This document shows, piece after piece, positions 1 through 8,700 of a DNA stretch of 64,000 nucleotides. The DNA lies in contig CALBZE010000024.1 in the NCBI GenBank assembly GCA_937889645.1, positions 50,950-114,949 of the forward strand, given 5' to 3'. Each line of letters begins with the position of its first letter. Within the stretch, counting starts at the first letter, position 1. Under the pieces are notes generated by a model. The model had not been told where the DNA came from, ran no database searches, and saw only the letters and a program-made list of their open reading frames with translations. The stretch comes from an uncultured bacterium. GTDB lineage: Bacteria; Gemmatimonadota; Gemmatimonadetes; Longimicrobiales; RSA9. The position numbers and the translations under genes were made by a program.

Positions 1-26
1 CGCGCCTGTGCAGGGAGAGCTGAACG

Positions 27-734
27 ATGCTGGGGGAATCGATTCGCCGTCGACGACATATGGATCACGAGACCCGGCCGCCCGCCGGGCCGCGGCCCCG
101 CATGCGCTGGGAGCGCTGGGTCCTGTCCGGCCTGGCCGCGGTGGCGCTGAGCTTCGGCGCGGGGTACGTCGTTGCCACGCAGGTGATCTTCCCTGTGCCC
201 GAGACGACGCAGGAGGACGCCGCATCGGTCGCGGTGCCGCGCCTGATCGGCAAGGAGCTGACGGTGGCCCAGGGCGAGGTCGAGGCGCTCGGCCTGGCCG
301 TCGGCCGGGTCCGCTGGCTCCCCCACCCGGAGCAGCCGGCCGGCACGGTCCTGGCCCAGGACCCGCTCCCCGGCCAGCGTCTGCGGAGCGGCGCCGAGGT
401 GCGTTTCGCCGTCAGCTCCGGTCGCGCCCAGGCCCGGGTTCCGGACGTGATCGGGCTGCCGTTCGACGCCGCCACGCAGATCGCCCAGCGGATGGGCTTC
501 GAGGTGAACCGTCGCACGGAGCAGCGCACCGGGCCGGCCGGCTACGTCATCGACGTGCAGCCGCGCGTCGGCACGGAACGCGTCCTTCCGGCGTCCGTCA
601 CGTTGATCGTGAGCACGCCGCCGCCGGTCGTCCTCGACAGCGTGCGCGTCCCGGTCGAGGACTTCGACGCGCCTACGGCGCCTGTCGTTCCCACGACGCC
701 CGGCCCGGGCGGCAACGGATTCACGGGCCGCTGA
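27..734 (+). CDS. Membrane-anchored protein with two PASTA domains
   Basis: A 235-residue protein with one N-terminal transmembrane helix (about residues 31-56, after a basic stretch) and two PASTA repeats outside the membrane (about 68-134 and 136-200), each opening with a V-P-x-L/V-I-G type motif; a Pro-rich tail follows. PASTA domains in other proteins bind peptidoglycan or muropeptides, usually on Ser/Thr kinases or class A/B PBPs. No kinase or transpeptidase domain is attached here, so a cell-wall-binding or scaffolding role is inferred. The start at 27 has GGGAG about 9 bases upstream; an in-frame ATG at 60 is an alternative. It lies 12 bases before the YbbR gene, with which it is probably co-transcribed. 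Confidence 0.8.
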   Translation: MLGESIRRRRHMDHETRPPAGPRPRMRWERWVLSGLAAVALSFGAGYVVATQVIFPVPETTQEDAASVAVPRLIGKELTVAQGEVEALGLAVGRVRWLPHPEQPAGTVLAQDPLPGQRLRSGAEVRFAVSSGRAQARVPDVIGLPFDAATQIAQRMGFEVNRRTEQRTGPAGYVIDVQPRVGTERVLPASVTLIVSTPPPVVLDSVRVPVEDFDAPTAPVVPTTPGPGGNGFTGR

Positions 735-746
735 TTCGGGAGCCCG

Positions 747-1505
747 ATGGAGAGTGGACCCGTGCGCTTCCTTTGGGATCTGCTGGCCCGGAACTGGACG
801 ATCAAGCTGACGGCGCTGCTGCTCGCGGTGCTGCTGTGGACGATCGTCAAGGCGGACGAGCCGACGCGGGTGCCGATCGCGGATGTGCCGATCGAGGTGG
901 CGCTCCGCGATCCGGGCTGGATCCTCGCCGCCGAGCCCACGCCGCCCACGGCGACGGTCGTGTTCTCCGGGCCGATCGGTGAGGTCGTGCGCCTGGCCGT
1001 CGCGCGCCCGCGCGTGGTCGTGCCGGTCGACGAGGTCACCGACTCGGTCGAGGTGCGCCAGCTCCGGACCGGGTGGGTCCAGCTCGACGGCGACCTGACG
1101 CGAACACGTATCGAAGACGTCCGCCCGGGCGCAGTGCTGCTCACCTTCGAACGGCTGACCACCCGGCTGGTCCCGGTCACGGTCCGCACGCGCGGCGGGC
1201 TGCCGCCCGGCCTCGATTTCGCCGCGCCGATCCGTGTCGAGCCGCCGGCGATCCGCGTGAGCGGGCCGCGCCAGGAGATCGAAGCCATCGACTCCGTCGT
1301 CACGACGCCGGTCGAGCTGGACGGCCTGCGCGGTTCGGTCGTGATCGGCGCGGCCATCGACACCGCCGGGCTTCGCGGCGTGATCCTCTCCCCGTCCGAG
1401 GTCGACATCATCATCCAGGTCACCGCAGCGGCGCCGCCGCCGCAGCAGCAGGATACCGCCCTGCTCGGGCGGCCGGCTGGGCGCGACCGCGACGGAACCG
1501 ACTGA
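747..1505 (+). CDS. YbbR/CdaR-like domain protein
   Basis: 252 residues: one N-terminal transmembrane helix (about 19-35, L-L-A-V-L-L-W) followed by repeated YbbR-type beta domains in the exported part. In Firmicutes such proteins (CdaR) bind and regulate the membrane diadenylate cyclase encoded beside them. Here the neighbours are a PASTA protein and tsaD, and no cyclase gene is visible, so partner and role cannot be assigned from context. The stop is two bases before the tsaD ATG, indicating translational coupling. Family assignment rests on the N-terminal helix plus the V-P-V-x-V-beta-strand pattern and is fairly good. Confidence 0.75.
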   Translation: MESGPVRFLWDLLARNWTIKLTALLLAVLLWTIVKADEPTRVPIADVPIEVALRDPGWILAAEPTPPTATVVFSGPIGEVVRLAVARPRVVVPVDEVTDSVEVRQLRTGWVQLDGDLTRTRIEDVRPGAVLLTFERLTTRLVPVTVRTRGGLPPGLDFAAPIRVEPPAIRVSGPRQEIEAIDSVVTTPVELDGLRGSVVIGAAIDTAGLRGVILSPSEVDIIIQVTAAAPPPQQQDTALLGRPAGRDRDGTD

Positions 1506-1507
1506 CC

Positions 1508-2563
1508 ATGGCGGTGCGCGAGCCGATCATCCTCGGGATCGAGACATCCTGCGACGAGACCTCGGCCGCCGTGCTGCGCGGCGAGCGGGAGATCCTCGGC
1601 CACGTCATCCTCTCCCAGGATGTCCACAAGCTCTACGGCGGGGTCGTTCCCGAACTCGCGAGCCGGGCACACCTCCGGGTCATCGACGACGTCGTCCACG
1701 GCGCGCTCGCGGAGGCGGGTATCGCCCTCGGCGAGGTCGACGTGATCGGCGCGACGGCCGGTCCAGGGCTGATCGGCGCGCTCCTCGTCGGGCTCACGTG
1801 GGCCAAGGGGGTCTCGTACGCGCTCGGCAGGCCGCTCGTCGCCGTCCATCACATGGAGGCGCACCTCTTCGCGGCGGAGCTCGAGAACCCGGCGGCACGA
1901 CCGCCGTTCGTCGCGCTGCTCGTCTCCGGCGGGCACACGATGCTGCTCTGGGTCCCCGAGTGGGGGCGCTACGAACTCCTCGGCGAGACGCGCGACGACG
2001 CCGCGGGCGAGGCGTTCGACAAGGTCGCCAAGATCCTGGGGCTGGGCTACCCGGGCGGGCCGGTCATCCAGCGCGTCGCGCAGGAGGGCGATCCCGCGGC
2101 GTACGATTTCCCACGGCCGATGCTCGCCGCGAACCAGCTGGAGACGGACGACGACTACTACGACTTTTCCTTCAGCGGACTCAAGACGGCGGTCCTCACG
2201 CGGGTGCGCGCACTCGAGGCGGAGGGACGGCTGGAGGGCGAGGTCGCGAACCTGGCCGCGTCATTCCAGGCGGCCGCGATCGATGTGCTCGTCGCCAAGA
2301 CGATGCGCGCCGTCGAGGCCAAGGGGTGCCGGCGAGTCCTGATCGGCGGCGGCGTCGCCGCGAGCCGCGCGCTTCGGACCGGACTGGCGGACGCGCTCGG
2401 CCCCGGCGGCGAGCTCTTCTACCCGTCCCCTCGGCTGGCCACCGACAACGGAGCGATGATCGCCCGCGCCGCGCTGTTCCACTGGCGTCGCGGCGAGGTG
2501 GCCGGACTCGACGTCACCGCACGAGCGGACCTGCCGTTCCCCGGATTGGAGCGCGTCCGGTGA
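1508..2563 (+). CDS. tsaD: tRNA N6-threonylcarbamoyladenosine transferase TsaD
   Basis: 351 residues, normal length for TsaD/Kae1/Gcp. It transfers the threonylcarbamoyl group from TC-AMP to A37 of ANN-decoding tRNAs together with TsaB and TsaE (neither is in the window). Family signatures visible are the N-terminal I-L-G-I-E-T-S-C-D-E-T-S, the metal-binding H-M-E-A-H motif (about residues 114-118), S-G-G-H-T and G-E-A-F-D-K-V-A-K, and G-G-G-V-A-A-S near the C terminus. An open frame extends much further upstream but overlaps the YbbR gene; the ATG at 1508 matches the family N terminus exactly. Essential housekeeping gene; no anomalies. Confidence 0.97.
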   Translation: MAVREPIILGIETSCDETSAAVLRGEREILGHVILSQDVHKLYGGVVPELASRAHLRVIDDVVHGALAEAGIALGEVDVIGATAGPGLIGALLVGLTWAKGVSYALGRPLVAVHHMEAHLFAAELENPAARPPFVALLVSGGHTMLLWVPEWGRYELLGETRDDAAGEAFDKVAKILGLGYPGGPVIQRVAQEGDPAAYDFPRPMLAANQLETDDDYYDFSFSGLKTAVLTRVRALEAEGRLEGEVANLAASFQAAAIDVLVAKTMRAVEAKGCRRVLIGGGVAASRALRTGLADALGPGGELFYPSPRLATDNGAMIARAALFHWRRGEVAGLDVTARADLPFPGLERVR

Positions 2564-2588
2564 TCCGGATGGAACGGAAGAGACTCAC

Positions 2589-3473
2589 GTGTTGACGATT
2601 CTTCACGTATCCGATCTGCACTTCGGGCCGCACTACCTGCCTCACGTGGGCGAGGCGACGCTGCAAGCCGCGGAGGCGCTCGAGCCGGATATCATCGTCG
2701 CGAGCGGGGATTTCACGCAGCGTGCGAAGGAGCGCCAGTTCGCGGAGGCGCGGCGGTTCCTCGATCGGCTGCCGCCCGTGCCGCTCGTCGTCGTGCCGGG
2801 CAACCACGACGTGCCGCTTTATCGGGTGGCCGAGCGGATCTTTTCGCCGCTCGACCTGTACCGAAAGTACATTTCCGAGGAGCTCGACACCGTGCTCCGC
2901 CGCGACGACGCCGTCATCGTCGGGCTGAATTCGACCAGTCCGTACCGCGCGATCACGAACGGCCGGATCGACTCCGCCCAGCTCGACTTCTGCGAGGCGG
3001 CGCTGTGCGACGCGCCGGCGGGTGCGGCGCGCATCGTCGTCGCGCATCACCACTTCGCGCCCGCGCCGGACTACGAGGGCGGACAGGTGATGCCGAAGGC
3101 GAAGCGGGCGATCGATCGGTTCACCGCGCTCGACGTCGATCTGATCCTCGGCGGGCATCTGCATCGCGCATATATCGGCAACTCGCTCGACGTATACCCG
3201 GGGCGCGACCGCGAGCGCGGGATCATCATCGTGCAGTGCGGGACGACCACCTCGCGCCGCGGGCGGGCGCGGGAGCGCGAGAAGAATTCCTTCAACCTCA
3301 TCCGCATTGGCGAAGACATCATTCGCGTGACCCATTACATGTACTTCGACGATGCGGGCGGTTTCGCCCCGTTCAGCCGCCACGTCTTCCCGCGTCCGGG
3401 GCGTCGGTACTTCACCGACGCCGTCGGCGGCGAGGCCGGGCGTCGCGGCGGGCGCTACGACGACGGGGACTGA
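2589..3473 (+). CDS. Calcineurin-like metallophosphoesterase
   Basis: 294 residues with the complete metallophosphoesterase motif set in order: S-D-L-H (about residues 8-11), S-G-D-F, G-N-H-D, H-H-H and G-G-H-L-H. These residues bind the dinuclear metal centre. The arrangement resembles class III cyclic nucleotide phosphodiesterases (CpdA-like), but the substrate cannot be read from sequence. No signal peptide, so cytoplasmic. The start is GTG at 2589; the core fold begins at once (L-T-I-L-H-V-S-D-L-H), which supports that start. Its stop is one base before the ATG of the outer-membrane barrel gene, so the two are probably translationally coupled, although no functional link is obvious. Confidence 0.88.
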   Translation: MLTILHVSDLHFGPHYLPHVGEATLQAAEALEPDIIVASGDFTQRAKERQFAEARRFLDRLPPVPLVVVPGNHDVPLYRVAERIFSPLDLYRKYISEELDTVLRRDDAVIVGLNSTSPYRAITNGRIDSAQLDFCEAALCDAPAGAARIVVAHHHFAPAPDYEGGQVMPKAKRAIDRFTALDVDLILGGHLHRAYIGNSLDVYPGRDRERGIIIVQCGTTTSRRGRAREREKNSFNLIRIGEDIIRVTHYMYFDDAGGFAPFSRHVFPRPGRRYFTDAVGGEAGRRGGRYDDGD

Positions 3474-3474
3474 G

Positions 3475-5703
3475 ATGGTGGGAGGCGGCGGACGCGCTCG
3501 CGTCGGGACGGGGGGCCTCGGCCGCGTGCGACGCGCCCGGCGACTCTGGGCGCGCGTGCTCGCGGCGGCGGTCGCATCCGTCGCGCTCCCGGCACGGGTA
3601 TCGGCTCAGGATGCCGTGGTTCTGCCGCGTGAGGTCGTCGACCTGCGCTTCGAGGGCGCCCGGGCGTTCCCCGTCGAACAGCTCCGCACCGCGATCGAGA
3701 CACGGAAAACGGGGTGCGGCGTGCCCCTCCTCTGCTACGTGGGCATCGGGCGCGACCACCAGTACCTGGAAAACCCGGCCGTCCTGAACGCCGACGTGTT
3801 TCGGCTCCGGACGTTCTACGCGCAGCGCGGCTACCGCGACGCCCAGATCGACGTCGACACGATCCCGTCGAGGTCCGGGATCGAGGTCGTGTTCCGGATC
3901 GACGAGCGCGAGCCGGTCCGCGTGACGACGCTCGAGGTCGATGGCGCCGCCGGCTTCCTCCCCGACGACATCACCGATTGGCTCCCACTCCGGCGCGGCG
4001 ACCCGCTCAACCTGATCATGGTCGAGGCGGCGCGCGATTCGCTGATCAGCGCGTTGCGCAACCGTGGGTATCCCCGGGCCGAGGTCCTGGTCGACCAGAT
4101 TTTCATCCCGGCACAGTCGCGCGAGGCCGAGGTACGGTACCTGGTGATCCCGGGCACCGATGCGCGCTTCGGCCGGATCGAGATCATCGGGCACAACCAG
4201 GTCTCCGAAGATCTGATCCGTCAGATGCTGACGTTCTCCGAAGGAGACGTCTACCGGCAGAGCGAGCTCCTGACGAGCCAGCGGAACGTTTACGGCCTGG
4301 GCTTCTTCCAGAACGTGTCGATCCAGCCGCTCCTGGGCGAGGCGACGGACACGATCGTTCCGATCCGGATCCAGGTCAACGAGGGGAACACCCGCCGCAT
4401 CCGCGTCGGCGGAGGGTTCAACAATCTCGATTGCATCAACGCCGAAGGGCGGTGGACCAACAGCAACTTCTTCGGCGGCGCGCGGCGTCTCGAACTGCGC
4501 GGGGCGGTGACGAACGTCCTCGCGCAGCGGCTATTCGACATCGCAGGCCTGTGCGAAAGGGGGCAGGACATCGACCCCAGGTACCGGGACCTGAGCGGCT
4601 CGCTGTCGGCGGACTTCACCCAGCCATGGTTCCTCGGGCCCCGCAACACGCTGGGCGCCGGGCTGTTCATCGAACGGCAATCCCTGCCGGGCGTCTTCAT
4701 CCGCAGCGCGCGGGGCGGATACCTGAACATCGTCCGGACCATCAGCGCCCGGACCTCGCTCGGGCTCGCGTTCCGCCCGGAGCTGACCGAACTCGACGCC
4801 GTGGGGAACGAGTTGGTCTTCTGCATGAGCTACATCGCCTGCGCGATCAACCAGGTCGACGTCCTCGGCGAGCCACACTGGCTGAACCCGATCGCGCTGT
4901 CGTTCACGCGCGACCGCTCGAACCTAGCGTTCTTCCCGACCCGCGGGTACATCCTCCGCCTCGAAACCGAGTACGCCGCGCCCCTCACGGGCTCCGAGTT
5001 CGCCTACTTTCTCGCCGCGGGCGACGTGGCCTCGTACCGCGATATCGGGAGCGGCGTGATCCTTGCCACGCACCTGCGCGCCGGGTGGGCCAAGGCGATC
5101 GAGGAGCCGGGCACGGCCGAAGGGCTCGGGTTGCACCCGCAGAAGCGGTTCTTCGCCGGCGGCGCGAACAGCGTCCGGGGCTTCGCTCAGTACCGCCTCG
5201 GTCCCAAAGTGCTCCACGTCGAGCCGGATGTGCTCCTGAGTGGGGACGGCGTCGGGCAGAGCGTGTGTACCGTGGACGACATCGCCGCAGGCGAATGCGA
5301 CGCGAGTGCGCTCGCCCGCGACGCGTTCGACGTCCGCCCCGTGGGCGGCGACCTGCTCTTCGAGGGGAGCGTCGAACTTCGATTCCCCTTGTCGAGGAAT
5401 TGGAGGGGCGCGGCGTTCGTAGACTTCGGCCAGGTCTGGCAGGTCGCCACCCAGGACGGGGTCGGCTCCGCGGCGACGCTCGGCAACATCGTCGTCTCGC
5501 CGGGGCTCGGCATCCGCTACGGCAGCCCGATCGGGCCGATCCGCGTCGACGTGGGGTTCAATGGACAGGGCGAAGAGCTGCTCCCGGTCGTCACTACGGA
5601 CCAAACGGGACGGCTACGGTTCCAGAAGCCCTATGCGTGGAGCCCCGGGGGCGGTTTCTTCGACCGCTTGCAGTTCCATTTCTCGATCGGACAGGCGTTC
5701 TAG
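3475..5703 (+). CDS. Omp85-family outer membrane protein (TamA/BamA-like)
   Basis: 742 residues with a basic N region and a signal peptide ending near A-R-V-S-A-Q-D, then several POTRA domains (about residues 50-340) and a C-terminal Omp85 barrel ending in ...I-G-Q-A-F with the terminal Phe used as a BAM recognition signal. A conserved G-G-A-N-S-V-R-G-F-type motif (about residues 561-569) is the lid-lock (V)RGF/Y motif of Omp85 proteins. The gene is directly followed, three bases later, by a TamB-like gene, so TamA, acting with TamB in envelope lipid or protein transport, is the better call; BamA itself is possible. The ATG at 3475 was chosen over an upstream in-frame extension that overlaps the previous gene. 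Confidence 0.88.
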   Translation: MVGGGGRARVGTGGLGRVRRARRLWARVLAAAVASVALPARVSAQDAVVLPREVVDLRFEGARAFPVEQLRTAIETRKTGCGVPLLCYVGIGRDHQYLENPAVLNADVFRLRTFYAQRGYRDAQIDVDTIPSRSGIEVVFRIDEREPVRVTTLEVDGAAGFLPDDITDWLPLRRGDPLNLIMVEAARDSLISALRNRGYPRAEVLVDQIFIPAQSREAEVRYLVIPGTDARFGRIEIIGHNQVSEDLIRQMLTFSEGDVYRQSELLTSQRNVYGLGFFQNVSIQPLLGEATDTIVPIRIQVNEGNTRRIRVGGGFNNLDCINAEGRWTNSNFFGGARRLELRGAVTNVLAQRLFDIAGLCERGQDIDPRYRDLSGSLSADFTQPWFLGPRNTLGAGLFIERQSLPGVFIRSARGGYLNIVRTISARTSLGLAFRPELTELDAVGNELVFCMSYIACAINQVDVLGEPHWLNPIALSFTRDRSNLAFFPTRGYILRLETEYAAPLTGSEFAYFLAAGDVASYRDIGSGVILATHLRAGWAKAIEEPGTAEGLGLHPQKRFFAGGANSVRGFAQYRLGPKVLHVEPDVLLSGDGVGQSVCTVDDIAAGECDASALARDAFDVRPVGGDLLFEGSVELRFPLSRNWRGAAFVDFGQVWQVATQDGVGSAATLGNIVVSPGLGIRYGSPIGPIRVDVGFNGQGEELLPVVTTDQTGRLRFQKPYAWSPGGGFFDRLQFHFSIGQAF

Positions 5704-5706
5704 GCC

Positions 5707-8700
5707 GTGAACCGCACGATCCGCGTAGCCGGGTACATCTTCCTGGGGCTCGTCCTCGGCCTCGGTATCGTCGTCGGGGCGCTGTTCGTCCTGACGAAGA
5801 CCGAGTTCGGGCTCGAGCGCGTGCGTCGGTTCGCGCTCGAGCAGGTCGGCCGGAGGACGCAGGGTGAGCTGCGCGTCGAGCGGATCGAGAGCGCGGGGCT
5901 CTTCGGCGGCGTCGTGCTCCACGGCGTCACGCTGAACGACTCGCTCGGTTTTCCTTTCCTGCGCGCGGACAGCATCCGGCTTCGCTACCGCTGGCGGAAC
6001 CTGATCCGGGGCCGTGTCGTCTTCGACGGCCTCGTCGCGTACCGTCCCGAGGTCTACCTGCTCCGGCTCCCCGGGGACACGCTCTGGAACTTCGAGCGGA
6101 TCTTCGGCTCCCCCACGCCGGAGGCGGACGGCGAGGACAATTTCATCCTGATCGATCACGCGACCATCGTCGATGGGTTGGTCGTCCTGCGGACGCCTTG
6201 GACGCCGGACGAGCCGATCACGGAGCCGGACGACACGGCCCGGCTCATCCTCGAGGACATCCCGGGATACGGCAAGGTCCGCGTGCTTCGCTTCGAGTCG
6301 GTCGACGCCGACCTGCCGCGCGTGCTCTGGGAGTCGCCCGTCGAAGAGGGGAAGCTCTTCCGCATCCGCCGCCTCTCCACGCGGGGCTACATCTGGAAGA
6401 CGCCGTTCGAGCTGCAGGACCTGGCGGGCGTCGTCACGATCCGGGACTCGCTGATCTCCTTCGAGGCGAGCCGGTTCCGGCTGCCGGGTTCGCGCGGTTC
6501 GGGCGTCGGGCGAATCATTCTGGACGACGACAACCAGTACGACATCCGCATCGTCGGCGATGAGGTACAGTTCGCCGACCTGCAGTGGCTCTACCCGCGG
6601 TTCCCCGACGAAGGCTCGGGCAAGCTGGTCTTCCGGATCCAGAGCCAACCCGACGGCGGTATCCTGTGGCTCGCGCAGGACGCCCACATCCGGGCGCCGG
6701 GCACGGTGTTGCGCGGGGACTTCGGGATCGTCACCGGGGACACTCTGTACTTCACGCAGGTCAATCTGAGGGCGTCGCCGATCGACCTGCAGCTCCTTGC
6801 CGACGTCCTTCCGGTCGAGCTACCGGTCGAGGGGCTCATGGTGGGGACGGTCGTAGTCGAGGGGCCGATCTCGTCGCTCTCGACGGAGGTCGATCTCCGG
6901 CTCACCCGAGCGGGCGGGGCGGAGTCGGCGCGTCTGCGCGGCAGCGGCACGCTCGATCTGCAAGCGCCGTTCGGGGTCGAGAATCTCGATGCGACGGTCG
7001 CCGGGCTCGACCTCTCGGCGTTCCCGGCGCTTCGGGAGCGCATGCGGGGCGCCGGCGTGTTCTCCGGTAGGGTGCAGGCGACGGGTCGCCTGGACCAGGC
7101 GCTGCACCTGACGACCACGATCCGCCATCAGCTTCCGGGGCGCGCCGTGTCGGTCGTGCGGGGGCAGGGAACGGTGAGCTACCCGCTCGGCGGCGAGCCG
7201 GCGGTCGATGCGACGCTCGAGGCCGATTCCGTCGCGCTGGCCTTGCTCGGCGTGCTGGTCCCGGCGCTCGACGTGCTCCGTGGCGATGTAACGGGCCCGA
7301 TACGGGTGCGGGGCCCGGTCTCCGACCTGGAACTCGAGGCGGAGCTCGCGTCGGCGGCCGGACCGGTCCGCTTCGACGCCCGATTCGACCTGTCCGGCGC
7401 CCGGCCCCGTTTCGCTGCCGAAGGGCGACTCGTCGAGTTCCGGCTCGACAGCATTCTGCCCGGGATCGACGAGACGGTGCTCACAGCGCGCGTGCTTGCC
7501 GACGCCACAGGCGACGACGACGCGACGCACGTTCGGATCGAGCTGGAATACGGCTGGACCGGGCCGATCGAGTTTCGCCGCGGCAGCGCCCGGTTCAGCA
7601 TGGACGACGGGCTGCTCCGCGTCGACACGCTCACGCTCGACAGCCAGGTCGGGCGACTCGACGCGCGCGGCGAGATCGGGCTCGACGCGGCCCGGCAGGG
7701 GGAGCTCGAGGTCGCGCTCCACGTCGATTCGCTCGCCGCTCTGCGCTGGCCGCTCTTCGGCGACGCGGCGTTCGGCATGGACGACACGGTGTCGGCGCGC
7801 ATCGGCGGGAGCGCCTTTGTCCGGAGCACGCTGCGCGGCTCTGTCGTCGACCTCGAGGCCGACGGGGAGGTGCGCTTGGACGGCGTCGCCTATCGCGCCT
7901 TCGACGTCGGGCGCGCCGACCTCCGGTTCGCCGTCCACGGGATCGGCACCGACTCGCTGCGCATCGACGCTCGCGGCGATGCCAGCGGCGCAGCCGTGTA
8001 CGGCCGCCCCATCGACTCCGCGCACGGAACCCTATCGTACGCGGTCGGGGTCGGGTCGCTCGAGTTCGAGGCGCGTGGCGCCGAGCCGGTGTTCGCTCAC
8101 TACCGCCTGGACGGCGGGTTCCAGCGTGCCGGACGCGGGGTGGAGGTGCGGCTCCATGAGCTGCGCGCCCGAGACTGGATCGGTGACTGGCGACTGGCGA
8201 GTCCCGCCCGGCTGCTCGTCGGCGGCGACGGTATCGAGGTGGACGACCTGCGGATCGAGCGCGATGACGCCGCCGGGTACGTCTATGCGGCCGGCTCGAT
8301 CCCGTGGCGATCGGATGACGAGGCATCGCGGCTCGCGCCGCTGGCTGCGAATTTCCGCCTCGACGCCGAGAACGTGCCGGTCTCGCCGCTCCGCGTGAAT
8401 GGCGGCGGGACGCAGCCCTCCGCATTCCTGACCGGTACCGTCTCGATCTCCGGGTCGGCCGAGAACCCGGTCATGGACGCGACGCTCGCACTCGATTCCG
8501 TCGTCTACCAGTCGGTTCGGATCGACAGGATCGGCGCGACACTGGCCTACGCGGACCGCCGCCTCGAGGGGAGGCTCGATGCGAGCCTCGATGGCCGCAT
8601 CGTGCTGACCGGCAACGGCCAGGTCCCGCTCGACCTCGCGCTCGCGCCGGTCGCGGAGCGTCGGCTCGATCGGTCGATGTTGGTCCGGCTTCGCGCCGAC

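Noticed and set aside
1073..1507. Upstream in-frame extension of tsaD
   Set aside because: It overlaps the YbbR gene completely; TsaD's family N terminus begins at 1508.
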